Positions 47,411-61,430 of a stretch of DNA of 64,000 nt are shown in pieces. A model generated the notes under the pieces. It was not told where the DNA came from, searched no databases, and worked only from the letters and a program-made list of their open reading frames with translations. Every line of letters begins with the position of its first letter. Position 1 is the stretch's first letter. The position numbers and the translations under genes were made by a program. The DNA is from Manis javanica (taxonomy: Eukaryota; Chordata; Mammalia; Pholidota; Manidae): NCBI RefSeq assembly GCF_040802235.1, contig NC_133166.1, forward strand, positions 1,364,001 through 1,428,000, given 5' to 3'.

Positions 47411-49161
47411 GAGAGCGAAAGGAGTGTGAACTTACTATGCTTCTTGTGGTTAAAAGTCATTCTAACTCCAACAGAGGTTAACCAAAAGTAAACTTTTGTG
47501 GGAGGAGGGAAGGGAGGAGTGAGAAGTGGGGTCTTACCTTCACTTACTCATTTCTGGGGAAGAACAGCCTGCAATCTACCTAGAGTTCCCATTTTATAAG
47601 GAGTAAGAACTCAAGAGGCAAGGTGCTAGTGGCAAAAGTAGTACTGCTTTATATGAAATCACCTCCCTTTCCATCAGAAGGCCCCCTCTAGCTACATGCC
47701 ACATCCTCTAATTACCCCCATCTCAAGGAAGAAAACCTGATCACAAATATCGGTACTTCCATTTCCAACACAACGTACATCTCACTAAAGCAAAAATGGA
47801 GATCAGCGTCGGGGTGGGAAACAGAAAGAACTAGAAGCAGGGAAGACTGAGCTAGCCAGCATCAGAACAGAGGAGAGGGATTGTTCTAGCGGTATGTTAG
47901 CAATCTGCCTCCAGGGCAGCTGTCCTCCTGGGCAATCAAAGGCCGGTTTGTGTGTGTGCTCAGGGACTGGCCATCTTGGCAAGAAGCTGAAGACTCAGCC
48001 ACCCAGTCCACAAAGCGAGAAGAGATGCCTGTTTCACAGCTGGAATGGAGGGCAGGGAAAACACAAAACAAAGGAAAAAAGGAAGGAGGGCAAGAGAGAG
48101 TGCTACAGGTGCTATTTCAGTCTAGACAGAAAGGGGAAAATATCCCATAACTACCAAACATCCCTGGTTAAGTGCAGCGAACTGCCAGTACCTCTCAACA
48201 CTGAAATCAAAGAATGGGTACATTTCTCCTGCTCTGTTATGTCGTAGGGTGCCAATGGAAGGATGAGACCTAAAATGTAGGGCCTTAGTACTACTGCCTG
48301 CTTCTCTGTCCCTTTGACCCAACAAGGTATATGCAATACATACAGTGAATAAAAATTATATAAACATCTCCTTCTAGAATTCCTTTCTTAATTAAATCTT
48401 AGAGATCTATAAACATCACACATACTCAGTGAGATCCCCAATGATAAGAGATCAAGGCCATTTATATAACTCAAGTGCTAAGATGCAAAAGGCCACAGTC
48501 AGAATTCACACTCCCTAATCCCTCAGAGTAGCTAGATGCTCTGAGACCCATTATGACACACAAAGGCTGCTCTCTTCTCAGTAGAGCCCAGCAGCAGAGC
48601 TGCTCTCCAGGGACAAAGAGATTTCACAGGAGAACCACAAAGACATCGCCCCTCTCCGTTCCCCCACTCCCAGCTTTCTCACTTCCTGTCACAGTAGCAC
48701 CAGACCACAGTCTCCCAGAAACAAACAAATACAAAGTGCTGGATTCTGGGCTCCAGGCCAACCGCATTCCAGGGCATCCTGTCTACCAATCACCAGCCAG
48801 AGCTCCCACTTTGCCCTGCTCAGTTCCTTATCATGTTCGGGGAAAACAACCCTCCTCCCAGCCCCAAGCCAACACTATATAGGACAAAGCTCAGGCCTTT
48901 AAGAATCAGCATAAAATACTATGGTGTGGATCTAAGGGTTCACAAAGGGTGAGGGAATTTTTAAGATTCCTACTTGGCAAGTTTCTTCACTTTGGAGGCA
49001 CTGCACTAGGGATATTAAAGCTACTGCTGCTATTATAATTCAGCTCAGCTACATGCAATATACCCAAAAGAAAGCTTCATAAGGGCAATCTGACCACCAC
49101 CCTGGATTCAGTCAATGGAACATTCCCACCTGGAGAACTACTTTAGGACATATCCTATGTA

Positions 49162-49247
49162 ATATTCTCTATCGACTGTTTTGTTTTTAAAGTCTTTCAA
49201 AGTATTTTATATTCTCTGTCCACTGTTTTTAAAGTCTTTCAAATTCT
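49162..49247. repeat. Short imperfect tandem duplication
   Basis: Two about 42-46 bp units, each containing TTTTTAAAGTCTTTCAAA, separated by no spacer. Confidence 0.65.
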
Positions 49248-49354
49248 TATCCCCACAAGCATAAAGTTGATTCCTAAGAGGCGCTGAAGAGAACAAAGGC
49301 AGCAGACTCCACCCTACAAAGAGCAGGATGGGCACCAGCAGGTGCTGGGAGCAA

Positions 49355-49375
49355 AGCTCTCTCCTCTCTCTCCCT

Positions 49376-49412
<37 letters not shown>

Positions 49413-49420
49413 CTCTCTAC
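49355..49420. repeat. (TC)n microsatellite
   Basis: A run of CT/TC dinucleotides broken by a few CCT interruptions. Confidence 0.9.
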
Positions 49421-50196
49421 TTCCCTAGGGAGTAAGAGGAGGACAACTCAACTAGAATTGCTTAGTTAGCCCTGGCGGCAGAGAGAGGTCAATAAAGTCA
49501 CCTCAGCTTTTCCTACTCACTACTTCCCCCTGGAGTGGATCAGGGACTGCTGATTTAGAACTTCATCAGAAAGCAAGCCTCCCTACCTAATGAGGGTCCT
49601 TGGCTGATTCCAAGAACGGGATTAATGATACATTTTCCTATTATCTTGCAGAAGCCCATTGGATGTTAGCCCTAAACTCCAGAAACAAAGATGCAGATAG
49701 AAGTCAAACTCTACTAGCCAGAGATTCTTGAAATCCAAAGAAGTAACACCCTTTGCCCAAGGGGCACGATTCTCCTTGCGCAAAGCACAGAAAAAGGTTC
49801 AGCAGAGTTCTCCAACCAGAGGGACATTCCAGGAAACTAGTAATATGCTATCATGTCTCATCTTTTCTCTCCCTTTCTCCTAGACCCCTTCCCTCTTCCT
49901 CTTGGATCAGCTAGAGGGCCAAGGGCTAAACCCTGATTTACACAGTACACTATGCAAGAGGAGCCAAGTCTGAAACAGTAAAACTTAGGAAGTTAAATCT
50001 GTATCTGTATCTGATGTAACCAGGTGGAGGGAGGTGGGGCAGGAATATACACAAAAGTCAGCCATTCAATGGCTGGGTAGAAAAGAGAGTATTTAGCAAC
50101 ATGATGCTTTAAAACAGAACTTCAGCAGCAGGCCCTAGCCACTGCAGGCTCTGTCACTAAAGCACACATGCAAAATAAAGGTTAAGATCTCTTACC

Positions 50197-50238
50197 TGGC
50201 GCTGAGTCAGACAAACTCCCTTTTTCTCTCAAGAATAA
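50197..50238 (-). other. CTNND1: Candidate CTNND1 5' UTR exon (50.2 kb)
   Basis: A 42-nt segment on the minus strand between a strong acceptor (TAATTTTTCAG|TTATTC) and a strong donor (GCGCCAG|GTAAGAG). It contains no ATG. It fits a non-coding exon between the promoter and exon 3, but nothing else proves it is spliced. Confidence 0.45.
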
Positions 50239-50463
50239 CTGAAAAATTAGTTACAGTTGTTAGTGTTCTTATCCATTTCTCCCTCGTTCATAGCCGAAGC
50301 CAAATAAACTGGCAGATTAAATACTATAGTGTGAGGTGGTTATACAAGGCAGATAAAAATAGTAGACTCTAGGAGAAGACTTTTCTGAGATACTTTAAAC
50401 ACAAAGAACAAAGAAGATGGTTGTAAAAGATATGCCCAGACAGAAGTGGACACACCCATATCA

Positions 50464-50484
50464 ATGCTGCTGCTGCTGCTGCTC
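50464..50484. repeat. Short (TGC)n tract
   Basis: Five to six TGC units (ATGCTGCTGCTGCTGCTGC), equivalent to CAG on the transcript strand. Confidence 0.85.
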
Positions 50485-52039
50485 CAAAAGGATGCTTGGC
50501 AGGTTCTCTGCCTTACATTGAGCAGGTGAGACAGAAAAGAAGTGCTGACTCAGAAACAGAGTCACCCCAGGGTGTGAGGGAAGGAAGGAGACCAGCAAGG
50601 CCAACCGATTACAAATCAGCATGACTTCACCAGAGGTCCTACCTAGTTCTATCTCTGGCTGCTGGCAGACATATTTAGAAAACCTACCTAAAGAGAATAA
50701 TGAATGGGTAAGAATAAAGTCAATGGAAGGGCCCGAGACTTAAGCTGAATACTCAATGGCTGGAAAACCATGAAACTGTTTTGCTAACTTCCCACATACC
50801 CCTTTCTCTCCAAATCAGGACCAAAGCTGAAAGAAACAGAGTGAGGGGAAGTAGAGAAAAGAATGTAATTGGGAAAGGTTTAGCTGTACATTCCAAATAG
50901 CCAACATCCCACACAGTATTAAGAATACCTGAGAATCCAGTCCCCTTACATGAGAGTTCCCGGGGCTCTTCTAACACACATCCAATTCCTCAACCATCCC
51001 CCACTTCCCCAACCCCTAAACACTCTAAGAAGCGAAAATGAGATAGCCTGATGAAGGCACCAGCTGTTTCCACCGCTCTCCCTCCTCCCCAACCCAGACC
51101 ACAGTTCAGACTCACATCAAACACTTAATACAATTGACTGGCCAGTAGGACGGAGAGCCTGAACTAAAATAGCAGGAAAAGTGCCAACTGGCCCCACATA
51201 GAAGGAATGCTTTCTTGCTCAAATTAAAAATAAGAAACCTCTGTCATCCACTCCCCTCTGCCCAATTATGCTTTCCACAACCTACCCGAGTGGCACCTGG
51301 ATTTCAGTTTCTTCCCTACAACTCCTTGATCTATTTTCAAATATCAGGGAATAGAGGGGAGGTATAAGCCAGAATGTAAATAATGTCTAGGAGATTGGAA
51401 AGCTTTGTGGACTGCAACAGCCAAACTTAGTACAGAGCTTGAACATAAGGGGCAAGGAGGCAAAAGCCCACCCAGCAACCCATCTGTGTTTAAAATAAGG
51501 AAAAAAGGGAGGAAACATGAGCGTATGCACTGGAACACTGACAGTAACTGACTTCCCAAGACATAAGTATCCAGTTAAAAGTATTAACATGATCATCCCT
51601 TCCCCCATCCATATTCCAAGTTGGCCAGTTAGCCAAGGAGGAGGGAAGGAAGCCAGTTACTTCCTCTTCAGACAGGAAGTAACAAAGGCCCTTCCTGTAG
51701 AGTTTTAAACAAACTGTCCAGCTGAGCTTCAATGCTAACATCCTCTCCTGAATTTGTCCCACAATTTCAAAATGGAGACAGAAAATGGGGATTTGGTCTA
51801 AGTTTCCCTTCCCCCAAACAAACAAGATCCCCATAGCATACCAAGTGCTAACGTAACCCCCAAATGAGGCAGTGACATCTGTAACTCTAAAACAATACAG
51901 AATACAGAAGTAGAAAACTTCAAATTAGCTACCTTCTCATAACTACCACCATGAGGTCGTCTTCTCTACTTCCATACTAATAAAAAAATCTCCCACTTGA
52001 GAAATCATAGATATGTAGCTTTATGCCAATGTTCAGGTT

Positions 52040-52225
52040 TTGTGGTCCTCAAAACTGAGTGATCAAAACCACCTGGGAAGCTTTTTAAAAAGAATGCCTT
52101 CCCCAAATCTACCTCCCCATACCCCACACCTCAATTTCTGGAGGGACTACCTGAGAATTCATGTTTTTAAGAAGTTCTCAAATTGATTCCAATAGTTAGC
52201 TGGTAGAAATCACTGTACTGGCCTA
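52040..52225 (+). repeat. MER5-type hAT fragment
   Basis: GGTCCTCAAAACTGAGTGAT, then AACCACCTGGGAAGCTTTTT, a MER5-like 5' half, with a degenerate remainder. Confidence 0.55.
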
Positions 52226-54009
52226 TCCCTGACGATCTTCACACCACCACATGCCTCTTCCATAAAGGGGACTGGTTATAAAATCCATTATCTGGGCCTG
52301 CTTTACTGTTTATCAGACAGCTCAGATCATTACTCAATCTGGATTAGAGGCCCTTTGGAAGCATGGACTTAAATGTAAGGATGGCTGGAATGACACAGTC
52401 CTAAATCCTGTATTCTAGACTCGGAACCTAGAAGGAAAAGCCATCTCACTTTTTGGAACTCCTAAGTTGGCACATTGGAGGCTATCCCTGTTACACTGCA
52501 GACTGGATTTTTTATTTTTAAATGACTTAGTTTAACTTTCCACCAAGGAACAAAGAGCTGAGCCATGTTTTCAAAGATTAGTTCCATATTCCATCCCAAA
52601 AGAAGTCCAAAGTCCTAAATCTAACATTCAAGACCCTAGATAATCCTAGCCCCATTGGCAATACAATAAAAATGATCAGAAACCCTGGATTCAAGTGTTA
52701 CCTCTGACACTTATCAAAGGAAGTCACTTTAATTTCTGGTTTGAGTATCAGTAAGTGAGTAGGAAAATGTTTTTAGAAGAACCACAAAGAAAAGTACTTC
52801 CACAAGGAAACACGTGTCACTAAAGATTTAGGAAAGGACAGCATTCAAAGTCATACTTTCCAGACAACTACAAACATGTATAAATGCTGAAGTAATATGT
52901 TTCAAGTAGTTATTTAAAGCAACTGCAACATTTTAGGTAATCCACGATTGCCTAGAGTATTTCCTGTGCAAGATGATATCATTACCTGACCAAAGGAGAA
53001 GGGGATGGAAAGGAATAAAATGTTTCCTGACTGAGGTCATCAAGGATGATACTGAGCAACAGGGTTAACAACTACGTAGGTATAATTAAAGGGAAAACAG
53101 AGGGTAACAAGGTCAAGTTGCAGAGCTAAACTCCAAACTAAGAGAGAAAGAAGGAGACAGACCCTTTCACTGAAGGACAGACTAGCTAAACCAGAAATCT
53201 TGAAGACAAGTAAGAATGGGTGATTCAAAACACAAGTACTCTGGTAATCATATAACCTTTTACTTTCCTATGTGGAGTTGCCACAGAACATGAATCACGT
53301 CAACCAGGCCAAGTGGCTCAGTGTATGCTTTCATAACCCCTACTGCTTAAACAATGCATACAGAAAGGAAAAACATACATACAGTTAGTTATCAGGGGCA
53401 ATCAACCGCCCCCTGATGTGCAGACAGAAATATGAATATGGTGACTTATAAAGTGTGCCCTGAAGACATTAAATCCCAATAATTAGGGCTTTGGGGAAGC
53501 AGAAGCTTTTTGGTTAAACAACCTAAAGGAAAAAATGGGGCAAGCATATTTGGTCATAAACCAAACCAAGAAATGTACTCAAAAGGAAACTGTACCAGAT
53601 CTAAGCCATCACTTCTGTTCATAGAAAACTGACTACACAGGTAAGAAGATGGAGGGATTCATTTCTCTGTGGAAGAAAGTTTTGATCTCACTTCCCAAAC
53701 ACATACAAGTTTATCCTAAGTAGTTACTCTACTATTATCATTCTCCAAGATAAGGGTCATGGAAACCTATGCAAAATCTGCTACTCTGAAAATTATGCAC
53801 TGACTACACTCACATGGAACTTCCTCAATGTAACAAAGATGGAGGCTGGGTCAGGTGTTAGCTCAACTCCTTACAAAGAACACACAAAAGATTAACAGCT
53901 GTTGTCTCTGAGGTGAAATGATGAGACAACTTTTCTTTGTACTATACGTTCATGATCAGATCCTATAATATTCCCTTTCCCCAACACATACCCATTGGAC
54001 CTCTCTGAA

Positions 54010-54385
54010 TAAGTCTACTTTCCCCCCATCTCTCTTGCTCACTGGTAACAACCAGCCTTAGGGTCTTTGCACTTTCTACTCATAACTACATTACCTCACC
54101 CTAGTTTATTTTAGGTTCTCTCTCAAATATACCTTATGGTGAGGCCTTCCGTGACCTCTACATATTAAAAAACCTCACTCCCACACTTGTACTTCTTATT
54201 CACCACAGTACATATTTTGTTCTATTTTTTTCCCAAGTTGCATTACATTCTGACATACTATGTATCTACTTATTTATTATATGTCTTTTCCAACTAGAAT
54301 GGAAGCTCTATGAGATCTATTTGGTGTACTGCTGGATTCCAGTGCATGTCATACAGCAGGCTCTCACATTTCTTTTGAATTAACA
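54010..54385 (+). repeat. L2 LINE 3' end
   Basis: L2 tail features: GGTGAGGCCTTCCGTGACC and TGGAAGCTCTATGAGATC. Confidence 0.65.
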
Positions 54386-56329
54386 TGTCTTACTTTTTCA
54401 ATGAAAACAAAACATTTTAGAAAAAGAAACCAAATTTGTTTCATTTTTTTCCTTCTATACTTTTTTCTAATTGTGGTTTTAGTATCTCCTATAGCCTTAA
54501 TCTGCAGGTGTGGATGACCTTCAGCAGGGTAAGCATTCAAATGGCCAATTTTGCTCTTGTTTACAAAATCGTCAATGGAGAGCAGAATAGCAGAGAGGTT
54601 ATAGAACTTCCCCCACTCAAACAAAGAAAGGGTAGAAAGAAATCAGACTGGCACCAATTTCTCCTTTAAAACAGAATACTCTATTTTAAAAGTGTGCTGA
54701 ATATACACCAGCTACTGTACTTCAATAATATTTAACTTCACTTGCAATGAAATGGGAACTGTAGGTGCTCTGATAAAGTATTGAAAAAGTTGACCTAGCT
54801 TCTATATCTTATGTACTCAATCATCAGAATGTATTTCAGTTTCTTAAAACGTAAGCTCTCTAAAACAAAAATATTTTCACTCCACAAAAAGACCTCTCAA
54901 TGTGCTGCTTACATTCCGTTATAAAACAACAAGGGAAGCACACATAAAACTGGTTAGCTTACTCTAGGAAAAGTACATTTCTTTTGCTTTCTGTCCACTG
55001 AACCAAAAATGAGTAATTAATTAGTACATGTGGATGACATCTGAAAATCAAAAAGATTCAAAAATTTTTGAATTATTGAGAGATCAGTCCTCTTGAATCC
55101 TGACAATTAATCCTAATCTAGATCATACTGAAATAAACCAGAAGCAGTATCCTAGTATTTGTACCTTTAGCACATGAATACAATTTATTCAATAATAAGA
55201 ATCAGAAACTTCTACATCAAGTGTTAGTGAGGCAACCCGATGCCCATGATGCCCACCAACCTAAGAAGGAAAACAGAGAGGGGGGAGGCAGAGACGCAAA
55301 TGGAGAGACACCAGAGAACAAGAAAGAAAATGAGAACGAGAAAACACTGGAGAATCAGTAGAGGGGAATGTGGGTTAAAAAAAAATGTGAAGAGAGGGGA
55401 AGGGAGTTATGATAAGAAACGAGTGTCAACAGAAATTCTTTTAAATATTATTCAGAACAGGAGTTTCATGTGTTATTTATTATGAAGGAAAAAGATGGAA
55501 AACTGTAGGCTGGAAGAAACCTGGAAGCTTCTAGGCATGGCTGCATCTAACACATACACATTTCCCACAGGCTACAGACGTCTTCCTCAGAGGCACACTT
55601 CTCACAGGTAGCACTGATGAACTCAAAATTTCTACATGTCCCAGCTTTGCAAATGTCCACAAACAGGGGTTGAAAATAGAGAGTGTTTCCTGAACATGAA
55701 AAGAGGTTTATTTCAAGAAAAGACTTAGTAAATGCCTGCCTTCATTCCTATGTAACTGCTTCCTGTACACCATTTATAACTGAATGTTATCCTACAAAAT
55801 CGTGGTTTGACAAGTGAGACTTCAATCTGGTTCAAATTCAAAAATAACAAACTCAAAAAAAGCTTTTTCAACCCATTTTCTGCCAAAATTTTAAAAGGTG
55901 CACCCTTGGATGCTGAAGTTCTGTCTGTCTTCTGTAAGTACGAAAAGGTGGGAGAAACACGTACTGCTGTTTTTTTCCTAAAGTACCAAGTCTCTGAGGA
56001 AAATTACTGCAAGATACTCCAGCTTTACCACTTGTTTCTCTTCCCCACTCATACTTCACTTGACTTTCTTAAAAGTTATACATTCCCATAGCACCCTTAT
56101 TTTGGACAACCAAGCTCACATAGTTCCCCAAACTTGTCTGTTACTAAAGACACCTTTTTCCCATTAAATAAAAAAGCTAGCTACCCAGCCAGGAAGGCCA
56201 TTTATTCTATAATATAAGCATCTCTATCTACCATAGAATTTCAGGTTTTAAAAAAACTTAAAGAGTATTTAGCCTAACAGACAAATGATGTTTGAATTAT
56301 TTAAAGCATGCACTCTAGTAGCAAACACA

Positions 56330-56565
56330 GGTATTAACCATGAGCTGAGCACCAGTCTATGAACTTTACATATATTAAATCACTTAATTGTCACAATTCT
56401 ATGAGATGGTTAATATTATTGTCCTCATTTTACAGACAAGAAGACCAGGGCATAGAACTAAACAATTTTCCAAGGTTACACGGCTAGTAAGTGGCAGGGC
56501 AAGATTTGAACACAGTCTGGCTCCAGATTCATGCTCTTAACCACTATCCTAAGCTACCTGGCCTC
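56330..56565 (-). repeat. MIR SINE
   Basis: Well-kept antisense MIR: CTCATTTTACAGACAAGAAG, GGTTACACGGCTAGTAAGTG, GGCTCCAGATTCATGCTCTT. Confidence 0.75.
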
Positions 56566-58459
56566 TCCATATTTGTGAACTCCCAGATTGGAAATTCCCT
56601 GTTTGGTCAGCATACTGATCAAAAAACATAGAATAATAAAACACTTGTGACAAAACTGGTGCCTAGGTTAACGAAGGATACACAAGAGTTATTGTGTTAT
56701 TGCAATGTTCTGTGAGCTTGAAATTTTTTCAAAATAAAAAGTTAAAAGTTGCTTTAATCATCGTATAACAAGACAGGTTTTGTGAAAGTGAAGACCAAAT
56801 TACCTACTGGCGAGTAAAGAAGGCTTTAAGAAAACTCTGGACCCTTTTGATGTGCCTACTATATGCCTGATCTCATTTCCACACACCAACCATCAGACTT
56901 GAAGGACTCACTAAGAGAAGTGGCTCGACAAATGAGGAACACTGTTCCTGAAGCAGAATAGTTCATGTGGACTCCATTCTCAGTGCTTAATATTTAATAC
57001 CAACAATAGGCAATTCCAAGTAGAATTAGGTGGAAAAAACTGCCTCCAAAAACACACAATACAATATTACTAAATACAAATCAATCCATACCCTGCGTCC
57101 CCCTTGTTTTAATCAGAACATCTGTAATTCCCTTCTCACCATCTCTCTGCTGGATTGTATCAATGTTCTCAATGGGAATCCTTGGTGGCAGCACAGAGCA
57201 ATCCCTATTTTCAGCTTCTGATGGCATTTAACCCCTTTTTTGAGGAAAAGAACAGCAAATCACATACTGATTACCTATGGTTCATTCCTTAAGGCAAGTT
57301 TCTTGCTAGTATTCTAAATTGTCCAGGAAAATTAATTTGGGTTCTTATAAAATCATAAACTTGCCGATAAACTTCGTGAACAAAATCTGAAGTTTCATGG
57401 CAGAAGCAGTGAAAAAAAATGCAATTATATCCAAACATACTTTCAAACACTTATGTTCAAAACTATAAACCCAAGCTTCTTACGTTCTCATTAACAAGTA
57501 TAAAAATCACTCATTTCCATCATGGCTGAAAGCAATACTACCTGGCTGTTGCCTTAGTATGTTCTAGGTAACCAGTTCCTCTCCCTGAAAAAATGGCTTA
57601 AGGCTTAAAAAACATTTAAGGTTTCAGTGGTTGAAGTTAACAGCTGTCTATATTATGAAATGAACTGAGTAGAGCCCTTACTTTTTAAACTATTCTTTGG
57701 ACTGCTTGCCCAGAAAGGAAACAGAATTAAAGAAAAAACGTTAAATCTTCAATTACTTCCAGAAACTTTACTTAAAAATGGAAGGTAGGAGATGCAAAAA
57801 GGTTGAACTACAAACTACAGTAGAAGTTTCAATATTGCATAACAGTTTTATTAATCTATGTTGTACTGCTTTCTTTCTCAACTTCCTTCCAGCCTTCCTT
57901 AAACAGAAGTCCCTCACTGATTCCCATCAAGTGCTTTATTTTACCAGGGCTTACTGAGCACCTCAGTATATGCCAGACACTAAAAGAGGTGCCAAGAGGA
58001 TACAGAGGTTAAGACAGTCCCTACACTCAAGCAGCTCACAGTCAAAAAAGTTACAAATAAGTGGACAATTTTGATACAGCGTGATAAACATTATTTGAAC
58101 TATTGCTACAAGCCTGTTCCTGAAAGTTGGCGGTATCATTCCAAACTACATGCCCGAAAATTCTCTGGAAGAAGAAATTCCTCTAATAATCAAATGAAGT
58201 TTGAGGCATTTCTGAGAAGTTTAAGGACAGCAGTGGTACACATATGGAATGACTCCTGTCCTAAAGACTGAGATAATATCCATTCCAGCATATCCAGCTC
58301 CCCATGGGCTTTAAAGAAAATGCATTTTTTACATACATTATCCCACCATGGAGGGAGCTGGATATCTAAGTGAGGACTGACCCTCTGCAAGATTAAACAG
58401 TCCTTCCTGCCTCTGGCAAGAGCTCATTTTAGTTCTGGCTCATTTCTACTCTCTCTGGA

Positions 58460-58690
58460 GAAAGGCAGTGTATTAGTGGTTAAGTCCATGGACTTTGTAG
58501 TCACTCAGACCAAGGTTTAATCCTGGCCTTGGCCACTTACAGGCAATGTGATTTTTCAGCAAACCTCAGCTTCTCTGAGGCTTAAATTCCTTTCTTTAAA
58601 AAATGTTGTTATGGGAAATTACGTAAATAGTTTATGCAAAATGCTTAGCACACAGTAAAAGAAACAAGGGGGTTGTTACAACTTCTTATG
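58460..58690 (+). repeat. MIR SINE
   Basis: Sense MIR: CATGGACTTTGTAGTCACTC, CCACTTACAGGCAATGTGAT, then GCTTAGCACACAGTAAA. Confidence 0.65.
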
Positions 58691-61099
58691 AATCTAGTAT
58701 TATTTCCAAATAAAACATTTTAAAAGGTGGGGGTAGGGGGCAGTTTGGGACAGGACTGGCAGTAACAGCTGACCATCAGATACCAAAATAGAAAGCAATA
58801 CATTATACAAAGCTAATTATTTTGTTATTCCAATTGACTAGTGATATGTGCTTAATTTATTTATATCCATCCTGTCTCACCCATCCCTAGAGAGCAACCA
58901 CGTCGTAAACCTCAGGCTGAATTGCAATTACTCAGTTGTTTTTTTTTTAAGGATCTCCAATAGTCACAATCTTTACAATAGCTGAGAGAATGTGTTCTAG
59001 CCCCTTTGACTCTCCATATAAGAACCCCAAGGCACTAGAACCCCAACCACCCAAAGACACCCCCACCTAAAACACAGACCATTCCTTAGTCATATAACAA
59101 AGAAACCAACAGAATATAGGAGTCAAACAAGAAGAGAAAAATCTGCACAACACATACTTACTTGTCATTTTTTACTCCCAAAATAAATTGTGGAGCCAAA
59201 CAAAAAATAAATGATTTACTTCCTCGCACCTCTTACATTTCCTGAAAGAACTAGTAGAGGTGAGGTAAAACACAAATCTCCCATCTTATCATCCAAAAGA
59301 CTTTACAGTATATACACCAATCAAAACAATGCCTCAGTTAGTGGAAACAGTCCTGGCCGCTAGTTAACGAGGATGCTCACTGCAGCTACACAAAGCCCAA
59401 TATTTAAAGCTGGACCCACACCACCACCAGTCAGTCATCCAGAACCTGTTTCCAAACTGCCTTTGTACTCAGACTCCCTCATCCCTCCCCCTAAAGGCTG
59501 AGTGGGGAACCCACACTCTGGCAGCAACAGGGCCAACCCTCCAAACATCCACCGGGAAGCTCCCTCAGCTGGACTCAGGGCAGGGGGGAACATTTTAAAG
59601 AAAATTTGAAAAATATTAAATAAGAACTGCAGTCCAACGGACTGTACACATTGTCTCTTTTTTTTAAACTGCATTTACTATAATTATAGATCCAGATATT
59701 AAAATTTTGCTACAGCTCTAACAGATTTTATTAAAAGGAGGAACAAAATTCTGTTTCCTCTGAAGCCACAACCTCACAATGATGAAATTATCTTTCAAGA
59801 AATACTCTCCTTATAGAAAAGAAATTCAAGGAAGTGTTCTCGTCTAAAAAAAACTAAGGGGGGGGCACAAAATCAGAGGATTATTAAAGATACACACCAG
59901 TTGAAAGCTAATGAGCAGCTTACACATTAAGGCCCATCTTGTTATAATTAGGGCAGTATCTATTCCAGCTATAATTTTCAGACCACTTCGCATTTTCAAA
60001 CATTTTCAAAGGGAGAAGAGAACACCCAGTTTTCAGCTACTGATGAGTTGGCTATATAATTATCTAGAATCAGTATTTCTGCAAGAATGTATTTGGAAAA
60101 ACACAATCAAAACAAACCTTAAGATTAAATATAGGATATGCAAGCACAGTCATGGGCCTTTGGCTGTTAAAAGATTAATGATTTCACGGCAAATTAACCA
60201 AACAAATAACTCACCCCAAGAAAACAACTTTCAGTTTGGTTTAAAAACAGTAATTCCCCTTGTGCTTTCTCAAATGCATTCTAAACACTAAAGTTTGTAG
60301 TAAGTCTTTTCTTTTAACCTAACTTTATTTAATCCATGGCTCTTTCAGAGTGCACAAAGCTAAAAATATTTTCAGGTGTGCTGCCACTTTATTCTGGTGA
60401 ACTAAAAAAGGCATGATTAGAATTTCCTTATACCTTTAAGCACAGAAACCAATGTTTTTGTATTTGCAAACTGAACATACAACACCTCAACAAATCTTTA
60501 CCGTCAAAGGTAATTTTAGGAGGAAAGGTATGGTGATGGTGATTCAGTTAACATACATTCATTTGTTTTTATAAGGCAATGCAGGGAGACTACTGTCTAG
60601 CAGGAGAATGCGGCTCCCACCCAGAGCACCTGGAAAAGTGAAAGAGGGATCCACCCAGGAACAACAGGGCTGAAACCGATCTGGGCTGTTCAAACTCTCT
60701 GGGGGAAAAAACACACGACCTTAAATTTAAGCTGCAAAGCTCCCTGCAAGTTTCCACTACCACAAATGTAATGATTAAAAAAAAGTTTTGAAACATATGA
60801 ACAACCATCTGTATAACTAGCTTCCAACCTGGACAAATTCCTTTCCCAACCCACAAACAACATGCCAAAAAAAGCCAACTTTTGGTTTGGGCTCTGAAAA
60901 CAGAAGTTAGCTTAATCCAGAAAAAAATCAAATCAAATCAAAGCACACACCAAAATGTAAAAGTACTGAGTTGCTCTCACCCCTCTCAATCTATTCATTT
61001 CCCTATATCAGAGACACCTGGAAGTTTCCGGGTCTTGAATATTTTACCTTTTTTGAATATAATAAATACCAAAATTCCCCAAAGTTAGTAGAAAGAAAA

Positions 61100-61430
61100 A
61101 TTAATAATTGCTTAAAAGTTGCCCGTCAGCACAGCAGGCTCTCGTTTTTAAATTCCCACTGGTTACCGTAAGACAAAAATCCGACTTGGCTTATCCTCTT
61201 TACTCGTCTGTACACACATTTTTTAAAAGGCACACACCTCAAATGTGGACTTCTAAAAACCAATCCTTTAAGAAAGAAACCCACGGCTTCGTCACAGTGC
61301 TGAGAAAGACAAATCCAGCAAGGCAGTTGATTTTTCGCCACCTCTTCCTCCTTTCAGGATCTTTCCTGCTCTTCTTTCTCTCTCCCCTCTCTTTTTTTTC
61401 TCTCAGATCCAACACCTAAAATGGAAGTTG
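61100..61430 (-). other. CTNND1: Probable CTNND1 exon 1 (5' UTR)
   Basis: Inferred first exon. The minus strand here is purine-rich (GAGAGGGGAGAGAGAAAG), then GC-balanced, and lies directly downstream of the promoter-like block at 61430-61600. Possible donors are TTTGAG|GTGTGT near 61236 and CTTACG|GTAACC near 61169; I cannot choose between them. No start codon of CTNND1 lies here. Confidence 0.45.

Larger units (their letters stand above)
39602..61099. other. CTNND1: 5' UTR introns of CTNND1
   Basis: About 21 kb between the probable first exon and exon 3, with the two candidate 5' UTR exons and the repeats listed separately. No independent gene is supported. The 91-codon plus-strand frame at 41818-42093 is unrecognised. 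Confidence 0.5.

Noticed and set aside
55207-55485. Charged, Glu/Lys/Arg-rich open frame that might be a processed pseudogene
   Set aside because: No recognisable parent, no A tail or target duplication; purine-rich simple sequence explains it.
59155-59175. GTAAGTAT donor-like sequence on the minus strand
   Set aside because: No matching acceptor or exon-like segment upstream of it.
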